DNA of 64,000 bases, from the NCBI RefSeq assembly GCF_008630915.1, contig NZ_CP043909.1:1116001-1180000 (forward strand), read 5' to 3'. The translations under genes were made by a program, and so were the position numbers. Shown here one piece after another: positions 38,112 to 47,403 of this stretch; the stretch's first letter is position 1, and each line of letters begins with the position of its first letter. This stretch comes from Acinetobacter suaedae (GTDB lineage: Bacteria; Pseudomonadota; Gammaproteobacteria; Pseudomonadales; Moraxellaceae). The notes below the pieces were generated by a model. The model saw nothing but the letters and a program-made list of their open reading frames with translations. It did not search any database and was not told the origin of the DNA.

Positions 38112-39077
38112 ATGAAGAAAGTTGTTGTATTTAGTCAAATTGATCAAGACGTTTTAGCGCGCTTACAACAAAGTTATCAGGTTGTGGTTCTCAACCCTAA
38201 ACTAGGGGATATTAACGAGCAAATCCGTACTGAAGTCGTTGACGCAGATGCCATGATTGGTGCAGGACGTTTACTTAATGAAAGTAATTTAGCACCTGCA
38301 CAAAAACTAAAAATCATTTCGACTGTTTCAGTTGGCTATGACAACTATGATGTTGAGTATCTAAATCAAAGAAAAATTTGGCTTGCGAATACGCCACATG
38401 TATTGACTGAAACAACAGCGGATTTAGCTTTTAGTTTGCTACTCAGTGCAGCGCGTAAGATTCCACAGTTAGATAGTTGGACCAAGCAAGGACAATGGAA
38501 ACGAACAGTACCAACGGATCAATTTGGTGTGGATGTTTTCGGTAAAACCCTCGGTATTATTGGGTTAGGTCATATCGGTGCAGCCATTGCACGTCGCGGT
38601 TTTTATGGTTTCAATATGAATATTTTGTATCATAACCGCCGTGAAAAAATCGAAGTTGCTCAAGCCGTTAATGCGCAATATCGAGAGTTAGATCAATTAT
38701 TACAACAATCTGATTTTGTCGTGGTTGCGGTGGATCTAAATAATGAGTCAAAAGCACTGGTGGGTGAAGCACAATTTGATCTCATGCAAAAACATGCGGT
38801 GTTCGTGAATATTGCACGTGGTTCAGTGGTTGATGAAGATGCTCTCATCCAAGCATTGCAACAAAATAAAATCTTTGCAGCAGGTTTGGATGTCTATGCA
38901 AAAGAACCTTTACAAGACTCCCCGTTATTTGAGCTTGCAAATGTAGTCACTGCACCACATATCGGTTCAGCTACTTTGGAAACACGCCAAAAGATGGTGA
39001 ATCTCGCTTATCAAAACCTGATTGATGCTTTAGAAGATCGCGTACCCCGTTATTTAGTCAATCCAAAATTTGAATAA
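38112..39077 (+). CDS. D-isomer 2-hydroxyacid dehydrogenase (glyoxylate/hydroxypyruvate reductase type)
   Basis: 321 residues. The NAD(P) motif is LGIIGLGHIGAAIA (about 150) and the catalytic triad Arg (NIARGSVVDE), Glu and His (APHIGSAT) is present. The family includes GhrB and D-glycerate dehydrogenase, which reduce glyoxylate or hydroxypyruvate. ATG 38112 gives MKKVVVFSQIDQDVL, the normal first strand; a frame opening at 37977 inside the preceding gene was discarded. Confidence 0.9.
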   Translation: MKKVVVFSQIDQDVLARLQQSYQVVVLNPKLGDINEQIRTEVVDADAMIGAGRLLNESNLAPAQKLKIISTVSVGYDNYDVEYLNQRKIWLANTPHVLTETTADLAFSLLLSAARKIPQLDSWTKQGQWKRTVPTDQFGVDVFGKTLGIIGLGHIGAAIARRGFYGFNMNILYHNRREKIEVAQAVNAQYRELDQLLQQSDFVVVAVDLNNESKALVGEAQFDLMQKHAVFVNIARGSVVDEDALIQALQQNKIFAAGLDVYAKEPLQDSPLFELANVVTAPHIGSATLETRQKMVNLAYQNLIDALEDRVPRYLVNPKFE

Positions 39078-39172
39078 TTGCTTACAACTTGATTGCTGAT
39101 TAATTGTACTCAACTATCTTTTAAGCCTGCTTAATATTGATACACTTGCGCCCTTTGTAATCTGGCCTTGGG

Positions 39173-39766
39173 GTGCGTGTGTTCGAGAAATTAGCTGAGC
39201 AGAGTTTAGGCTTAATGGGGTGGGAGATCGACAATCATTGGGATTTGGATATTGATCAATGTGTCATGATTGCCGCACCACACACCAGTAATTGGGATGC
39301 ATTATATGCGCGTTTAGCGCTTAAAGCGTTAGGAGTGAATGTTCGTCTAACGATTAAAGATAGTTATATGAAATTTCCTTTTGGCCCATTTGTACGTGCA
39401 ATGGGAGGGATAGGAATTGATCGCAGTGTGAAACAACAAGATCAACAGCGACCAAGTATGGTGCAGCTCATGAGTGATTTGTTTAAAACCCATCCTAAAC
39501 TTGTGATGCTTGTTACTCCAGAAGGAACTCGTGCTAAACAAGAACAATGGAAAACAGGGTTTTACCATGTGGCTGTGGCAGCAGGTGTTCCAATTGCACT
39601 GGCTTATATGGACTATGCCAAGAAAAAAACAGGGGTTGGAAAAATTGTCTATCCTTCGGGTGACTACGAAAAAGATATGACAGAGATCATGGCATTTTAT
39701 GAAAATATTCACGCAAAATTTCCAGAGAAATTTAGTGTTGACCAACGTTATACATCGAGCAAATAA
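39173..39766 (+). CDS. PlsC-like 1-acylglycerol-3-phosphate acyltransferase family protein
   Basis: 197 residues. The acyltransferase box HTSNWD (HX4D) is at about residue 37, GGIGIDRS about 79 and PEGTR about 115. Short and without a membrane anchor, unlike PlsC itself; this subgroup acylates an unknown phospholipid or lipid acceptor. The start is GTG at 39173 or a second GTG at 39179, which is better placed relative to GGGG. Confidence 0.85.
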   Translation: MRVFEKLAEQSLGLMGWEIDNHWDLDIDQCVMIAAPHTSNWDALYARLALKALGVNVRLTIKDSYMKFPFGPFVRAMGGIGIDRSVKQQDQQRPSMVQLMSDLFKTHPKLVMLVTPEGTRAKQEQWKTGFYHVAVAAGVPIALAYMDYAKKKTGVGKIVYPSGDYEKDMTEIMAFYENIHAKFPEKFSVDQRYTSSK

Positions 39767-39791
39767 TCTACATTTGATTGTTCGGATATAA

Positions 39792-39818
39792 AAGAAGACA
39801 GGAAAGCTGTCTTCTATA
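39792..39818 (+). terminator. Hairpin after the PlsC-like gene
   Basis: Stem GAAGACAG / CTGTCTTC with a GAAAG loop. The T run is weak, so termination efficiency is uncertain. Confidence 0.55.
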
Positions 39819-39890
39819 ACACTTTGTTGCAAATTCTTCTCATTTTCGATGTTATATTAATTTTCTCCATTAGAATCATAGAGAAACCAC

Positions 39891-41333
39891 TTGAGATCGC
39901 TGCTACTCGCATGTGGCTTAATTGCCACCACTCAAATTAGCCACACTCAGATTTTCTTGCCATCTCAAACAGCGGGACAAACAGAAGTGCCTGATATTGG
40001 CAGCGGCGTTGGTTTGCTTGATCAACAAAAAGAAAAATTTATCGGTGAAAAAGTATATCGACAAGTGCATCGTCAAATGCCAACCATTCAAGATGCTTGG
40101 TTAGAAGATCAATTTCTACAGGTTTTCTCTGGGATTCTCAGTCAAACTCAACTTGGGCAACCAATTGGTCTTATTGTTATTAAAGATCCTCAAATCAACG
40201 CGTTCGCTGTGCCAGGTGGATTATTTGCCCTGAACACAGGTTTGATTACATCAGCAAAAAATTTGGATGAAATTGCGGGTGTTATGGCGCACGAAATTGC
40301 CCATGTTACTCAACGTCATTATAGTCGCTCACAAGAAGCATTTAAGGGGCAGGGCTTACTTGCTCTCGCTGGGATTCTTGTTGGTGCTGCGATTGCATCA
40401 CAGGCAGATGGTGATGTTGGGTCTGCTGTCATGATGGGAACGCAAGCCGCACTGATCGATAAGCAGCTTAGTTATAGTCGTAATCAGGAGCGTGAGGCGG
40501 ATCGTATTGGTATGCAATTTATGTATGCCGCAGGCTATAACCCTCAGAGTATGGCGGATTATTTCGAAACGATGCATCGCGCGACCAGTCGAGTGAGTTT
40601 TTTACCAGACTTCTGGTTGACCCATCCATTAACCACCGAACGTATGAGTGAAGCTCGTTTACGTGCCAATCAATTACCACGAGTTAAACCTAAAATTTAT
40701 GATCTCGATTTTGAAATACTGAAATGGTATACCACTGTTACGTCTAACCAAGCCAACGAAATTCAGTTATTAGCATTAGCAAATCAAAAAAATACCGCAG
40801 CTCAACTGGCGCTGAGTAAATTTTATCTTGAACAAGGTGATTATACCCAAGCTCAGGCAAATCTTGATTTGGTCAAAAATAGATTAAAGTCACATGTATT
40901 GGTGCCTTTGATCCAAACTGATATTTATCTAGGTCAAAATAAATTAGCACAAGCACATGATGCGATTAGTTCAATCCAAAAAACCATGCCTGAAAATAGA
41001 GCTTTGTCCTATAAGTTTGCTGAAGTATTGATTCGACAGGGGCAGGTAGCACAAGCGCAAAGTTTGGTACAGCGTTTCATCCATAAAAATCAGAGAGATA
41101 TTCAAGGTTGGGCACTATTGCAACGTGCTGCAAATCTAGATAAAGAGTTACCATTACAAGCTGTCAATGTCTTGTGTTATCGTGCTGAGGTTGAGTATTG
41201 GTCTGGTTATGAAGAGAATGCGATTAAGTCATTGCTTCATGCGCAACGATTGGCAAAAGGTAATATGGCAATGTCTGCAAAAATTGATGCACGCTTAAAA
41301 CAAATGCAAGATGACCGCCGTAGAAAAATTTAA
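39891..41333 (+). CDS. Periplasmic M48 metalloprotease (BepA-like)
   Basis: 480 residues. A signal peptide (LLLACGLIATTQISHTQ) precedes an M48 peptidase domain with HEIAHVTQRH (zinc His pair and Glu, about residue 135) and the downstream Glu (NQEREADRIG), then TPR-like helices to the C-terminus. BepA degrades or repairs stalled outer membrane proteins such as LptD. The start is a TTG with AGAGA upstream; a stop codon precedes it in frame, so no earlier start exists. Confidence 0.9.
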   Translation: MRSLLLACGLIATTQISHTQIFLPSQTAGQTEVPDIGSGVGLLDQQKEKFIGEKVYRQVHRQMPTIQDAWLEDQFLQVFSGILSQTQLGQPIGLIVIKDPQINAFAVPGGLFALNTGLITSAKNLDEIAGVMAHEIAHVTQRHYSRSQEAFKGQGLLALAGILVGAAIASQADGDVGSAVMMGTQAALIDKQLSYSRNQEREADRIGMQFMYAAGYNPQSMADYFETMHRATSRVSFLPDFWLTHPLTTERMSEARLRANQLPRVKPKIYDLDFEILKWYTTVTSNQANEIQLLALANQKNTAAQLALSKFYLEQGDYTQAQANLDLVKNRLKSHVLVPLIQTDIYLGQNKLAQAHDAISSIQKTMPENRALSYKFAEVLIRQGQVAQAQSLVQRFIHKNQRDIQGWALLQRAANLDKELPLQAVNVLCYRAEVEYWSGYEENAIKSLLHAQRLAKGNMAMSAKIDARLKQMQDDRRRKI

Positions 41334-41366
41334 TTCTTATTAGAAAAAGTGTAATTGGGGGAGCGA

Positions 41367-41732
41367 ATGGTTAAAGGACAATGCCTATGTGGGGCTGTGC
41401 AATATCAATATTATGCAGAGATCGAAAATAGTATTTTGTGTTATTGCCAACATTGTCAGCAAGCACAAGGTGCGATTGCAGGTTGGAATAGCCCACTAGA
41501 TCAAAGCAAGTTTGAGTTTGTGATGGGGCGAGATCAACTCAAAGAATATTTCCATACACCAAATAAAGCACGCGTTTTTTGTCAGCATTGTGCAAGTCCA
41601 ATTTATTCGTATCGTACGGACTTGCCCAATGTGATTCGATTGCGCCTAGGTACTGTGACTGAGGGGCATATTCCTGCGCCGACAGAAGAATTTTTTACCG
41701 AGCATAAGCCAAAATTTATTGAAGTAAGATAA
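41367..41732 (+). CDS. GFA/CENP-V domain protein
   Basis: 121 residues. Zinc-binding Cys of the glutathione-dependent formaldehyde-activating family are seen in GQCLCGAVQY, CYCQHCQQAQG and FCQHCASPIY. Family members include GSH-formaldehyde adduct enzymes, but most have no proven activity. ATG 41367 follows GGGGGAG. Confidence 0.88.
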   Translation: MVKGQCLCGAVQYQYYAEIENSILCYCQHCQQAQGAIAGWNSPLDQSKFEFVMGRDQLKEYFHTPNKARVFCQHCASPIYSYRTDLPNVIRLRLGTVTEGHIPAPTEEFFTEHKPKFIEVR

Positions 41733-41768
41733 TATGGCAGGCTTGAGCGTTAAAGAAGTTAGAAGTTG

Positions 41769-42128
41769 ATGAAAAAAATTATTGTTTTTATTTGTGCAAT
41801 TACTTTTATGGGGATTTGTTCAGCGGCTTCAGTTGAACAATATGTGCGTACAGTAGAAAAAATAACGACAACTTACGCGCAAGATATGCGGAACTTTCTG
41901 CGTAGTTTAGATCCACAACTTTCACATTTTACGCCTGCACAACAGGCCAAATACTGTGCCATTGTGAATCAATATGTTCAAGATTCTTATGCAGCAATTG
42001 AAAAGAATAGATCACAATTACCGAGAGAGTATGCCAGTATGACCAAGCAAAATGTGATTGAGCAAGTCACTGAGTCAAAGGAAATGCAAATGCTGAAAAA
42101 ATATAATATTCAGTGTGAATTTAAATAA
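41769..42128 (+). CDS. Small secreted protein of unknown function
   Basis: 119 residues, with a signal peptide (KKIIVFICAITFMGICSAA). The mature part is helical and has two Cys (KYCAIVNQ and IQCEFK) that could form a disulfide. No family recognised. ATG 41769 was chosen over an adjacent TTG. Confidence 0.65.
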   Translation: MKKIIVFICAITFMGICSAASVEQYVRTVEKITTTYAQDMRNFLRSLDPQLSHFTPAQQAKYCAIVNQYVQDSYAAIEKNRSQLPREYASMTKQNVIEQVTESKEMQMLKKYNIQCEFK

Positions 42129-42205
42129 TCGAAAGACTTTGGGTTCATTGTTGCAATGAATCCAACTTTACAAAATAGGGAGTATAAATGAGGGGTTAAG
42201 CAGGA

Positions 42206-42652
42206 TTAGCTTAATTTCGCTTTAATTTTAGCAGATACTTGTGCAGGATCGGCACGTCCGGCTATGATCGGACGTAGAGAATTCATCACCTTACCCATAT
42301 CTTTCATGCTAGTAGCTTCTTGAGCAGAAATCGTTTGCTCAATGATAGAATCAAGTTCTTCCTCAGTCATAGCTGCTGGTAGAAATTGAGAAATAACCTC
42401 AACTTCGGCTTGTTCTTTACTAGCTAAATCATCTCGACCAGCGCCAGAAAAGGCTTTGATCGATTCTTTACGTTGTTTAATTTGCTTTTCAATGACCGCA
42501 AGAACCTGAGCATCGTCAAGCTCAATGCGCTCATCGACTTCGATTTGCTTAATTGCTGCTTGTAGACCGCGAATTACCGTTACTGATGCCATATCTTTGG
42601 CACGCATTGAGTTTTTTAATACGTCAGTAATTTGGTTTTTTAAAGTCGTCAT
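42206..42652 (-). CDS. yqeY: GatB/YqeY domain protein
   Basis: 148 residues forming one YqeY domain (LKNQITDVLKNSMRAKD at the start; VMNSLRPIIAGRADPAQVSAKIKAKL at the end, split over about residues 120-148), similar to the tRNA-binding tail of GatB. Found next to rpsU in many proteobacteria; function unproven. ATG 42652 was preferred over an in-frame TTG six codons upstream. It lies 29 bp after rpsU. Confidence 0.92.
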   Translation of the reverse strand: MTTLKNQITDVLKNSMRAKDMASVTVIRGLQAAIKQIEVDERIELDDAQVLAVIEKQIKQRKESIKAFSGAGRDDLASKEQAEVEVISQFLPAAMTEEELDSIIEQTISAQEATSMKDMGKVMNSLRPIIAGRADPAQVSAKIKAKLS

Positions 42653-42681
42653 AGTCTTTTCAGCAGTCAATCACAAATTAA

Positions 42682-42897
42682 TTAGTAAAGGCGAGTAGTA
42701 CGTACAGATTCGCGAGACAATTTCTTTTGGTAACGCTTAACTGCAGCAGCTTTTTTACGCTTACGTTCTTGAGTTGGTTTCTCATAGAATTCGCGCTTAC
42801 GAACGTCAGCTAAAACACCCGCTTTTTCGCATGAACGCTTGAAACGACGGATAGCTACGTCTACTGGTTCGCCTTCTTTCAACTTAACTTGTGGCAT
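42682..42897 (-). CDS. rpsU: 30S ribosomal protein S21
   Basis: 71 residues, full length. [20 protein letters not shown] opens the protein and a very basic C-terminus follows ([16 protein letters not shown]). Needed for translation initiation near the anti-Shine-Dalgarno. The frame extends upstream to 42975, but AGAGGA before ATG 42897 and the fixed S21 length decide the start. Divergent from tsaD as in many gammaproteobacteria. Confidence 0.97.
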   Translation of the reverse strand: MPQVKLKEGEPVDVAIRRFKRSCEKAGVLADVRKREFYEKPTQERKRKKAAAVKRYQKKLSRESVRTTRLY

Positions 42898-43041
42898 GTA
42901 AAATCCTCTAAGATTATGGATAAGATCTAACGCACAATGCACTAGATCGCAAGTGAAGGTCAGTATTTTACTCATTTACAACTCAGATCACAAGTCTATA
43001 ATAGCTTCGATATTATTTTTGATCGTTGTAAAGGCAGTTTA

Positions 43042-44049
43042 ATGATAGTTTTGGGCTTAGAAACTTCGTGTGATGAAACTGGGTTAGCACTCTATGATAG
43101 CGAACTCGGCTTGCGTGGACAGGTTCTCTATAGTCAGATTAAACTTCATGCAGAATATGGTGGTGTCGTTCCTGAATTGGCATCACGTGATCATGTTCGT
43201 AAAATGATTCCTCTGATGAATCAACTGCTTGAACAAAGTGGTTTGCAAAAACATGAAATTGATGCAGTTGCTTATACACGTGGTCCTGGCTTAATGGGTG
43301 CCTTGATGACAGGTGCGTTATTTGGGCGTACTTTGGCTTTTGCTTTAAATAAACCTGCCATCGGTGTGCATCATATGGAAGGTCATATGCTTGCTCCATT
43401 ACTTTCAGAAACACCACCAGAATTTCCTTTTGTTGCCTTATTGGTTTCAGGCGGACATACACAATTGATGGCGGCTTATGGCATCGGTCAGTATGAGTTA
43501 CTGGGTGAGTCGATTGATGATGCCGCAGGTGAGGCTTTCGATAAAGTCGCAAAAATGATGAAGTTGCCTTACCCAGGTGGACCGAATATTGCCAAGTTGG
43601 CTTTAAATGGTGATGCTCAGGCTTTTGATTTTCCTCGCCCAATTTTACATCAAGGTCTGGATTTTTCATTTAGTGGTTTAAAAACCGCGGTTTCTGTCCA
43701 GCTTAAGAAACTTGGTGAAGAAAATCGTAATGCCGATATTGCTGCCTCTTTCCAAGAAGCAGTGGTTGATACGCTAACTAAAAAATCAGTAAAAGCTTTA
43801 AAACAAACAGGTTTAAAGCGATTGGTGATTGCTGGAGGGGTGAGTGCCAATGTGCGATTACGTGAACAATTGGAAGCTTCTCTGAAAAAGATTAAGGCTC
43901 AAGTTTATTATGCAGAGCCTGCACTATGTACCGATAATGGTGCAATGATTGCTTTTGCAGGCTATCAGCGTTTAAAAGCGGGACAGCAAGATGGTTTAGC
44001 TGTAACCACGACGCCACGTTGGCCGATGACAGATTTAGAACCGACCTAA
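43042..44049 (+). CDS. tsaD: tRNA N6-threonylcarbamoyladenosine transferase TsaD
   Basis: 335 residues. Transfers threonylcarbamoyl to A37 of ANN-decoding tRNAs with TsaB and TsaE. The opening [19 protein letters not shown], the metal motif HHMEGH (about residue 111) and [11 protein letters not shown] are diagnostic. One base separates its stop codon region from the next gene, a polynucleotide-kinase-like protein, so the following genes are probably cotranscribed. Confidence 0.97.
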   Translation: MIVLGLETSCDETGLALYDSELGLRGQVLYSQIKLHAEYGGVVPELASRDHVRKMIPLMNQLLEQSGLQKHEIDAVAYTRGPGLMGALMTGALFGRTLAFALNKPAIGVHHMEGHMLAPLLSETPPEFPFVALLVSGGHTQLMAAYGIGQYELLGESIDDAAGEAFDKVAKMMKLPYPGGPNIAKLALNGDAQAFDFPRPILHQGLDFSFSGLKTAVSVQLKKLGEENRNADIAASFQEAVVDTLTKKSVKALKQTGLKRLVIAGGVSANVRLREQLEASLKKIKAQVYYAEPALCTDNGAMIAFAGYQRLKAGQQDGLAVTTTPRWPMTDLEPT

Positions 44050-44050
44050 G

Positions 44051-44494
44051 ATGGAGCTCATCATCTTTATCGGTTGTCAGGCTTCAGGTAAATCAACTTT
44101 TTTTAAGCAATACTTTTCAGATACACATATCCGTTTAAACTTGGATATGTTGAAAACAAGACATCGTGAGAAAATATTGTTTCAAGCATGTTTAGATGCC
44201 AAACAAAAGTTTGTTGTTGATAATACTAATCCGAGTAAACTAGATCGAAAAAACTATATTCAGCAAGCAAAAAATGCCCATTTTAAAGTGATTGCTTACT
44301 ATTTTGAAAGTTGTTTAGATGATGCTCTTTTACGGAATGAACAGCGTGAAGGCAAAGCAAAAATTCCCCGAGTTGGTGTGATTTCTACTTTTAAACAATT
44401 AGAAACACCAGAATTTGATGAAGGGTTTGATGAAATTTATCAAGTTTCAATTGATAAGAAATATCACTTTAATATTCGTTTGATTGAGCAATGA
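44051..44494 (+). CDS. Polynucleotide-kinase-like P-loop kinase
   Basis: 147 residues. P-loop GCQASGKST at residues 8-16, then the DNTNPSKLDR motif typical of T4 polynucleotide kinase and PNKP kinase domains, and a basic lid (RNEQREGKAKIPRVGV). It likely phosphorylates a 5'-OH RNA or DNA end. It begins one base after tsaD and overlaps or abuts the Thg1-like gene, a pairing that points to RNA end repair. Substrate not known. Confidence 0.85.
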   Translation: MELIIFIGCQASGKSTFFKQYFSDTHIRLNLDMLKTRHREKILFQACLDAKQKFVVDNTNPSKLDRKNYIQQAKNAHFKVIAYYFESCLDDALLRNEQREGKAKIPRVGVISTFKQLETPEFDEGFDEIYQVSIDKKYHFNIRLIEQ

Positions 44495-44502
44495 GAATAA
44501 AG

Positions 44503-45270
44503 ATGCGTTTTGAAGATTTAGATACAAGGTTAAGACAATATGAAACGGCATATGATTTTTGTATTCCAGCTCAAAATTATATTGTTGTTCGTTTGGATGG
44601 ACGTGGTTTTACCCGTTTAACCAAAGATATTTGGCAATTTGAAGCACCATTTGATGTACGTTTTAGAGATTTAATGGTAGAAACCACAAGCCATTTATTA
44701 CAGTGTGGTTTTAATATTGTCTACGGTTATACTCAAAGTGATGAGATTTCACTTTTATTTCATTACAACGATGAAAGTTTTAATCGCAAAGAACGTAAAA
44801 TCCTTTCGATATTAGCAAGTGAAGCTAGCGCAAAATTTTCAGTTATGCATGGTCAAATTGCTACTTTTGATGCTCGAGTTTGTATTTTACCCAATTCGCA
44901 ATTAGTAGATGATTATTTCCGTTGGCGACAAGAGGATGCTCATCGGAACGCATTAAATGCTCACTGTTATTGGATGCTAAGAAAATCAGGTCTTTTAGTA
45001 AGCGAAGCGACTGAACAAGTTAAAGGGCTAAATCGGCAAGAAAAGCATGATTTACTCTTCTCACAGCAAATTAATTTTAATGAACTTCCTGCGTGGCAAA
45101 AACGAGGCACAGGAGTTTATTGGAAAGAAGTTGAAAAGACTGGTCTGAATCCGAAAACTGGTGGAATTACACAAACGACAAGAAGGCAGTTAGTTGCTGA
45201 TTTTGATTTGCCTTTAAATGAATTCTATAGTGAATTTATACATCAAAATTTTTTGAAAATATTTTTATGA
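44503..45270 (+). CDS. tRNA(His) guanylyltransferase / Thg1-like protein (3'-5' polymerase)
   Basis: 255 residues. The Thg1 palm motifs are unmistakable: VVRLDGRGFTRLTK (metal-binding Asp) and GYTQSDEISLLF (second metal Asp/Glu), then SILASEASAKFS, and DAHRNALNAHCYW. Thg1 adds G-1 to tRNA-His in eukaryotes; bacterial Thg1-like proteins rather repair 5'-truncated tRNAs, since bacterial tRNA-His already encodes G-1. MRFEDLD at ATG 44503 matches other bacterial members; an ATG at 44491 overlapping the kinase stop (ATGA) would add four residues. Confidence 0.93.
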   Translation: MRFEDLDTRLRQYETAYDFCIPAQNYIVVRLDGRGFTRLTKDIWQFEAPFDVRFRDLMVETTSHLLQCGFNIVYGYTQSDEISLLFHYNDESFNRKERKILSILASEASAKFSVMHGQIATFDARVCILPNSQLVDDYFRWRQEDAHRNALNAHCYWMLRKSGLLVSEATEQVKGLNRQEKHDLLFSQQINFNELPAWQKRGTGVYWKEVEKTGLNPKTGGITQTTRRQLVADFDLPLNEFYSEFIHQNFLKIFL

Positions 45271-45296
45271 ACAGTCGTTCATAATGGAGTTGTAAG

Positions 45297-45800
45297 TTGA
45301 AAATTTCTTATATTTTTACCTGTGGCCGATTAGAATCTTTATTTAAGATTCTATGCCTCACTCAAAAAGGTGAGGAGACGGTTGCATCAAAAGAAAAAGT
45401 AATAGAACAATATAGAAAAGATATCGCTTTAGGGCGACCATTTGAAGAAACTGAACTTTATCAATTGATTGAACAAAGTGAAGAGAAAATTGTCATCAAT
45501 CGTTTAAGTAATATTCTTCGAGAAAAACCAGTTCAGCAGAAGAAAGACTTTGATGCAGACGAATATAGAACGGGCGCATGGTCTGAGTTTAATGATTATA
45601 AGTTAGCTGTTCGATTTTCTAATGCAAAAACTGAGTTAAGTGAAAAACACTTTGAAAAGACGGGTGAATACATGACCAGTCGTGGCATTGCGAAATTAAC
45701 AGGTTTCAATCCAGCGAATATCAAAAATATGTTGCAGCATAAAAGAAGTGTAGTAAGAAAAATGCTGACAACTTTAGAGAAGTTAGCAAAAGAGTATTGA
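45297..45800 (+). CDS. Unknown protein with C-terminal helix-turn-helix-like end
   Basis: 167 residues if started at TTG 45297, which has GGAG 7 bp upstream. I recognise no family. The C-terminus TSRGIAKLTGFNPANIKNMLQHKRS looks like a helix-turn-helix; the middle is charged and helical. The first 30 codons overlap two perfect hairpins (45331-45353 and 45356-45375), and the typical cytoplasmic start would be near ASKEKVIEQYRKDI, where no ATG, GTG or TTG is in frame. It lies 26 bp after the Thg1-like gene and may act with it. Confidence 0.65.
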   Translation: MKISYIFTCGRLESLFKILCLTQKGEETVASKEKVIEQYRKDIALGRPFEETELYQLIEQSEEKIVINRLSNILREKPVQQKKDFDADEYRTGAWSEFNDYKLAVRFSNAKTELSEKHFEKTGEYMTSRGIAKLTGFNPANIKNMLQHKRSVVRKMLTTLEKLAKEY

Positions 45801-45896
45801 TACTCAACTCTTATCATGAATGCAGAAATATTTTTCTGCATTCATTTCTAAGCTTTGCTTTCGACACTTATACAATTGTAGCCTATTTTTGGAAGC

Positions 45897-46820
45897 TTAA
45901 TTGGAGTTGGGTTGATGTGCTTTGGAAAGTACGGCTAAACACAAAAAAATCAAAATCATACCTATCCAACCAATCAGTGCTAATCGCTCACCGACCAGCA
46001 ATACTGCAAACAGTGCTGCAACAAGTGGCTCAAATAAAGTAAGCGTGGTTGCGGTGCTGGCAGAAATTGTTTTTAAAGCATAACCAAATAACAGATAACC
46101 GAGAAACATTGGAATAAGCATCATATAACCGACAACATAGAGGTTAATCGGTTCATCAAATAGATTAGACCCAGTAAAAAATAATGTAGGCAACAAAATT
46201 AAAGCGCCAAACCCAAATATTAAGCCCATGGAGGCTTTAGAGTCGACACCACGATCAATCATTTTCTTGGCAGCCCATGAATATAAAGAATAGGTAAGTG
46301 CTGCAATCAGTCCAAGAATAATCCCAATCGTTTTCTGATCTGTGGAGATATTTTGTGTTGATCCATGAGAATGTGATTCACCAATCGACAAAAGAAATAC
46401 ACCGATAACACCAAAAATGAAGCTGATAAACCATTGCTTTGATAGTGATTTTTTGTCAAAGAACTTTTCCAGGAGTGCTGTAAATAAAGGTGCTGAACCA
46501 ATTGAAATGACTGTGCCAATAGTAATCCCTGCCATACGCATCGACGAATAGAAAGCCAATGGATAAATAGCGACAGAAATTACGCCAACTAACAGTAGGG
46601 GTAAATAGCTACGGATCTGGGGTAAATGACCGAGAATATTTCTATGTGCCAGTAAGGCTTGTAATAGGCCACCACCACCCATTGCAATCGCCCCAATTGC
46701 CAAAGGACTTAGATTAGGTGCATAAGATGCAGCCGTGCCTGTTGTTCCCCATAGAATTGAAGCAACTAGAACTGCGATAAATCCATAATGTGAACTTAAG
46801 TTGAATGTTGAGCTTTTCAA
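45897..46820 (-). CDS. EamA/DMT-family transporter
   Basis: 307 residues with about ten membrane segments arranged as two EamA repeats (GFIAVLVASILWGTTGTAASYA near the start; TIGIILGLIAALTYSLYSW in the second half, each under 24 residues). Drug/metabolite exporter superfamily; substrate unknown. Its start overlaps the stop of the upstream TetR gene by 4 bp, so the two form an operon and the TetR protein probably controls it. Confidence 0.9.
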   Translation of the reverse strand: MKSSTFNLSSHYGFIAVLVASILWGTTGTAASYAPNLSPLAIGAIAMGGGGLLQALLAHRNILGHLPQIRSYLPLLLVGVISVAIYPLAFYSSMRMAGITIGTVISIGSAPLFTALLEKFFDKKSLSKQWFISFIFGVIGVFLLSIGESHSHGSTQNISTDQKTIGIILGLIAALTYSLYSWAAKKMIDRGVDSKASMGLIFGFGALILLPTLFFTGSNLFDEPINLYVVGYMMLIPMFLGYLLFGYALKTISASTATTLTLFEPLVAALFAVLLVGERLALIGWIGMILIFLCLAVLSKAHQPNSN

Positions 46821-47395
46821 TTTGAAATCTCTTGTTCTAATAAGGTTTGAGCCATTTGTCTAGCAGCAAAGACTTTTGTGCTTGAACTTTCCAAACCGGC
46901 GAGGACGATAGAGCCTTCTAAAAGAAAAGAAAGTAAAAGAGAAAGCTGTTTGACTTTTTCATCATCGGCAATAAATTGGCTTAGATGCTGTGCCACGATA
47001 CTTTCAACTTCATCTTTATGTCTTTTCACAGCTAAACGTTCTGGACTGTGAGCAGGAAATTCTGCTGCGGCATTGAGTAGTCCACAACCACGAAAACCAT
47101 TTTCGTAAGCAAATTCAGCATGATCTTGATAGGCATCAAAAACAGCGAGAATGCCTTCGATAGGTGATTGGATTGTTGCTTTTCTTTTTTCGTATAAATC
47201 TAACCATTCCTGATGACGAGCTTCGATATAGTAAGTCACCAGTTCGGATTTGGTTTTGAAATTGTTATACAGCGACATCTTGGCGACGCTAGCTTTTTCA
47301 ATAATGCTATTGATCCCTGTATTGTTAATCCCATCGTTATAAAACAATACAGAGGCTGTTTCTAAGATTTTTTGTTTTGCAGATTTTGTGCTCAT
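46817..47395 (-). CDS. TetR/AcrR-family regulator
   Basis: 192 residues. N-terminal HTH (INSIIEKASVAKMSLYNNFKTKSELV) and a C-terminal ligand domain with Cys in GFRGCGLLNAAAEFP, which resembles the YxaF/LmrA-like C-terminal class. A 9-bp palindrome lies just upstream of the start. It likely represses itself and the downstream EamA transporter. Confidence 0.9.
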   Translation of the reverse strand: MSTKSAKQKILETASVLFYNDGINNTGINSIIEKASVAKMSLYNNFKTKSELVTYYIEARHQEWLDLYEKRKATIQSPIEGILAVFDAYQDHAEFAYENGFRGCGLLNAAAEFPAHSPERLAVKRHKDEVESIVAQHLSQFIADDEKVKQLSLLLSFLLEGSIVLAGLESSSTKVFAARQMAQTLLEQEISN

Positions 47396-47403
47396 AAAAT
47401 ATC

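Noticed and set aside
39347..39832. 161-codon minus-strand frame over the PlsC-like gene
   Set aside because: Antisense to a gene with intact catalytic motifs; Cys/His-rich translation typical of shadow frames.
43139..43669. 176-codon minus-strand frame inside tsaD
   Set aside because: Antisense shadow of a highly conserved gene.
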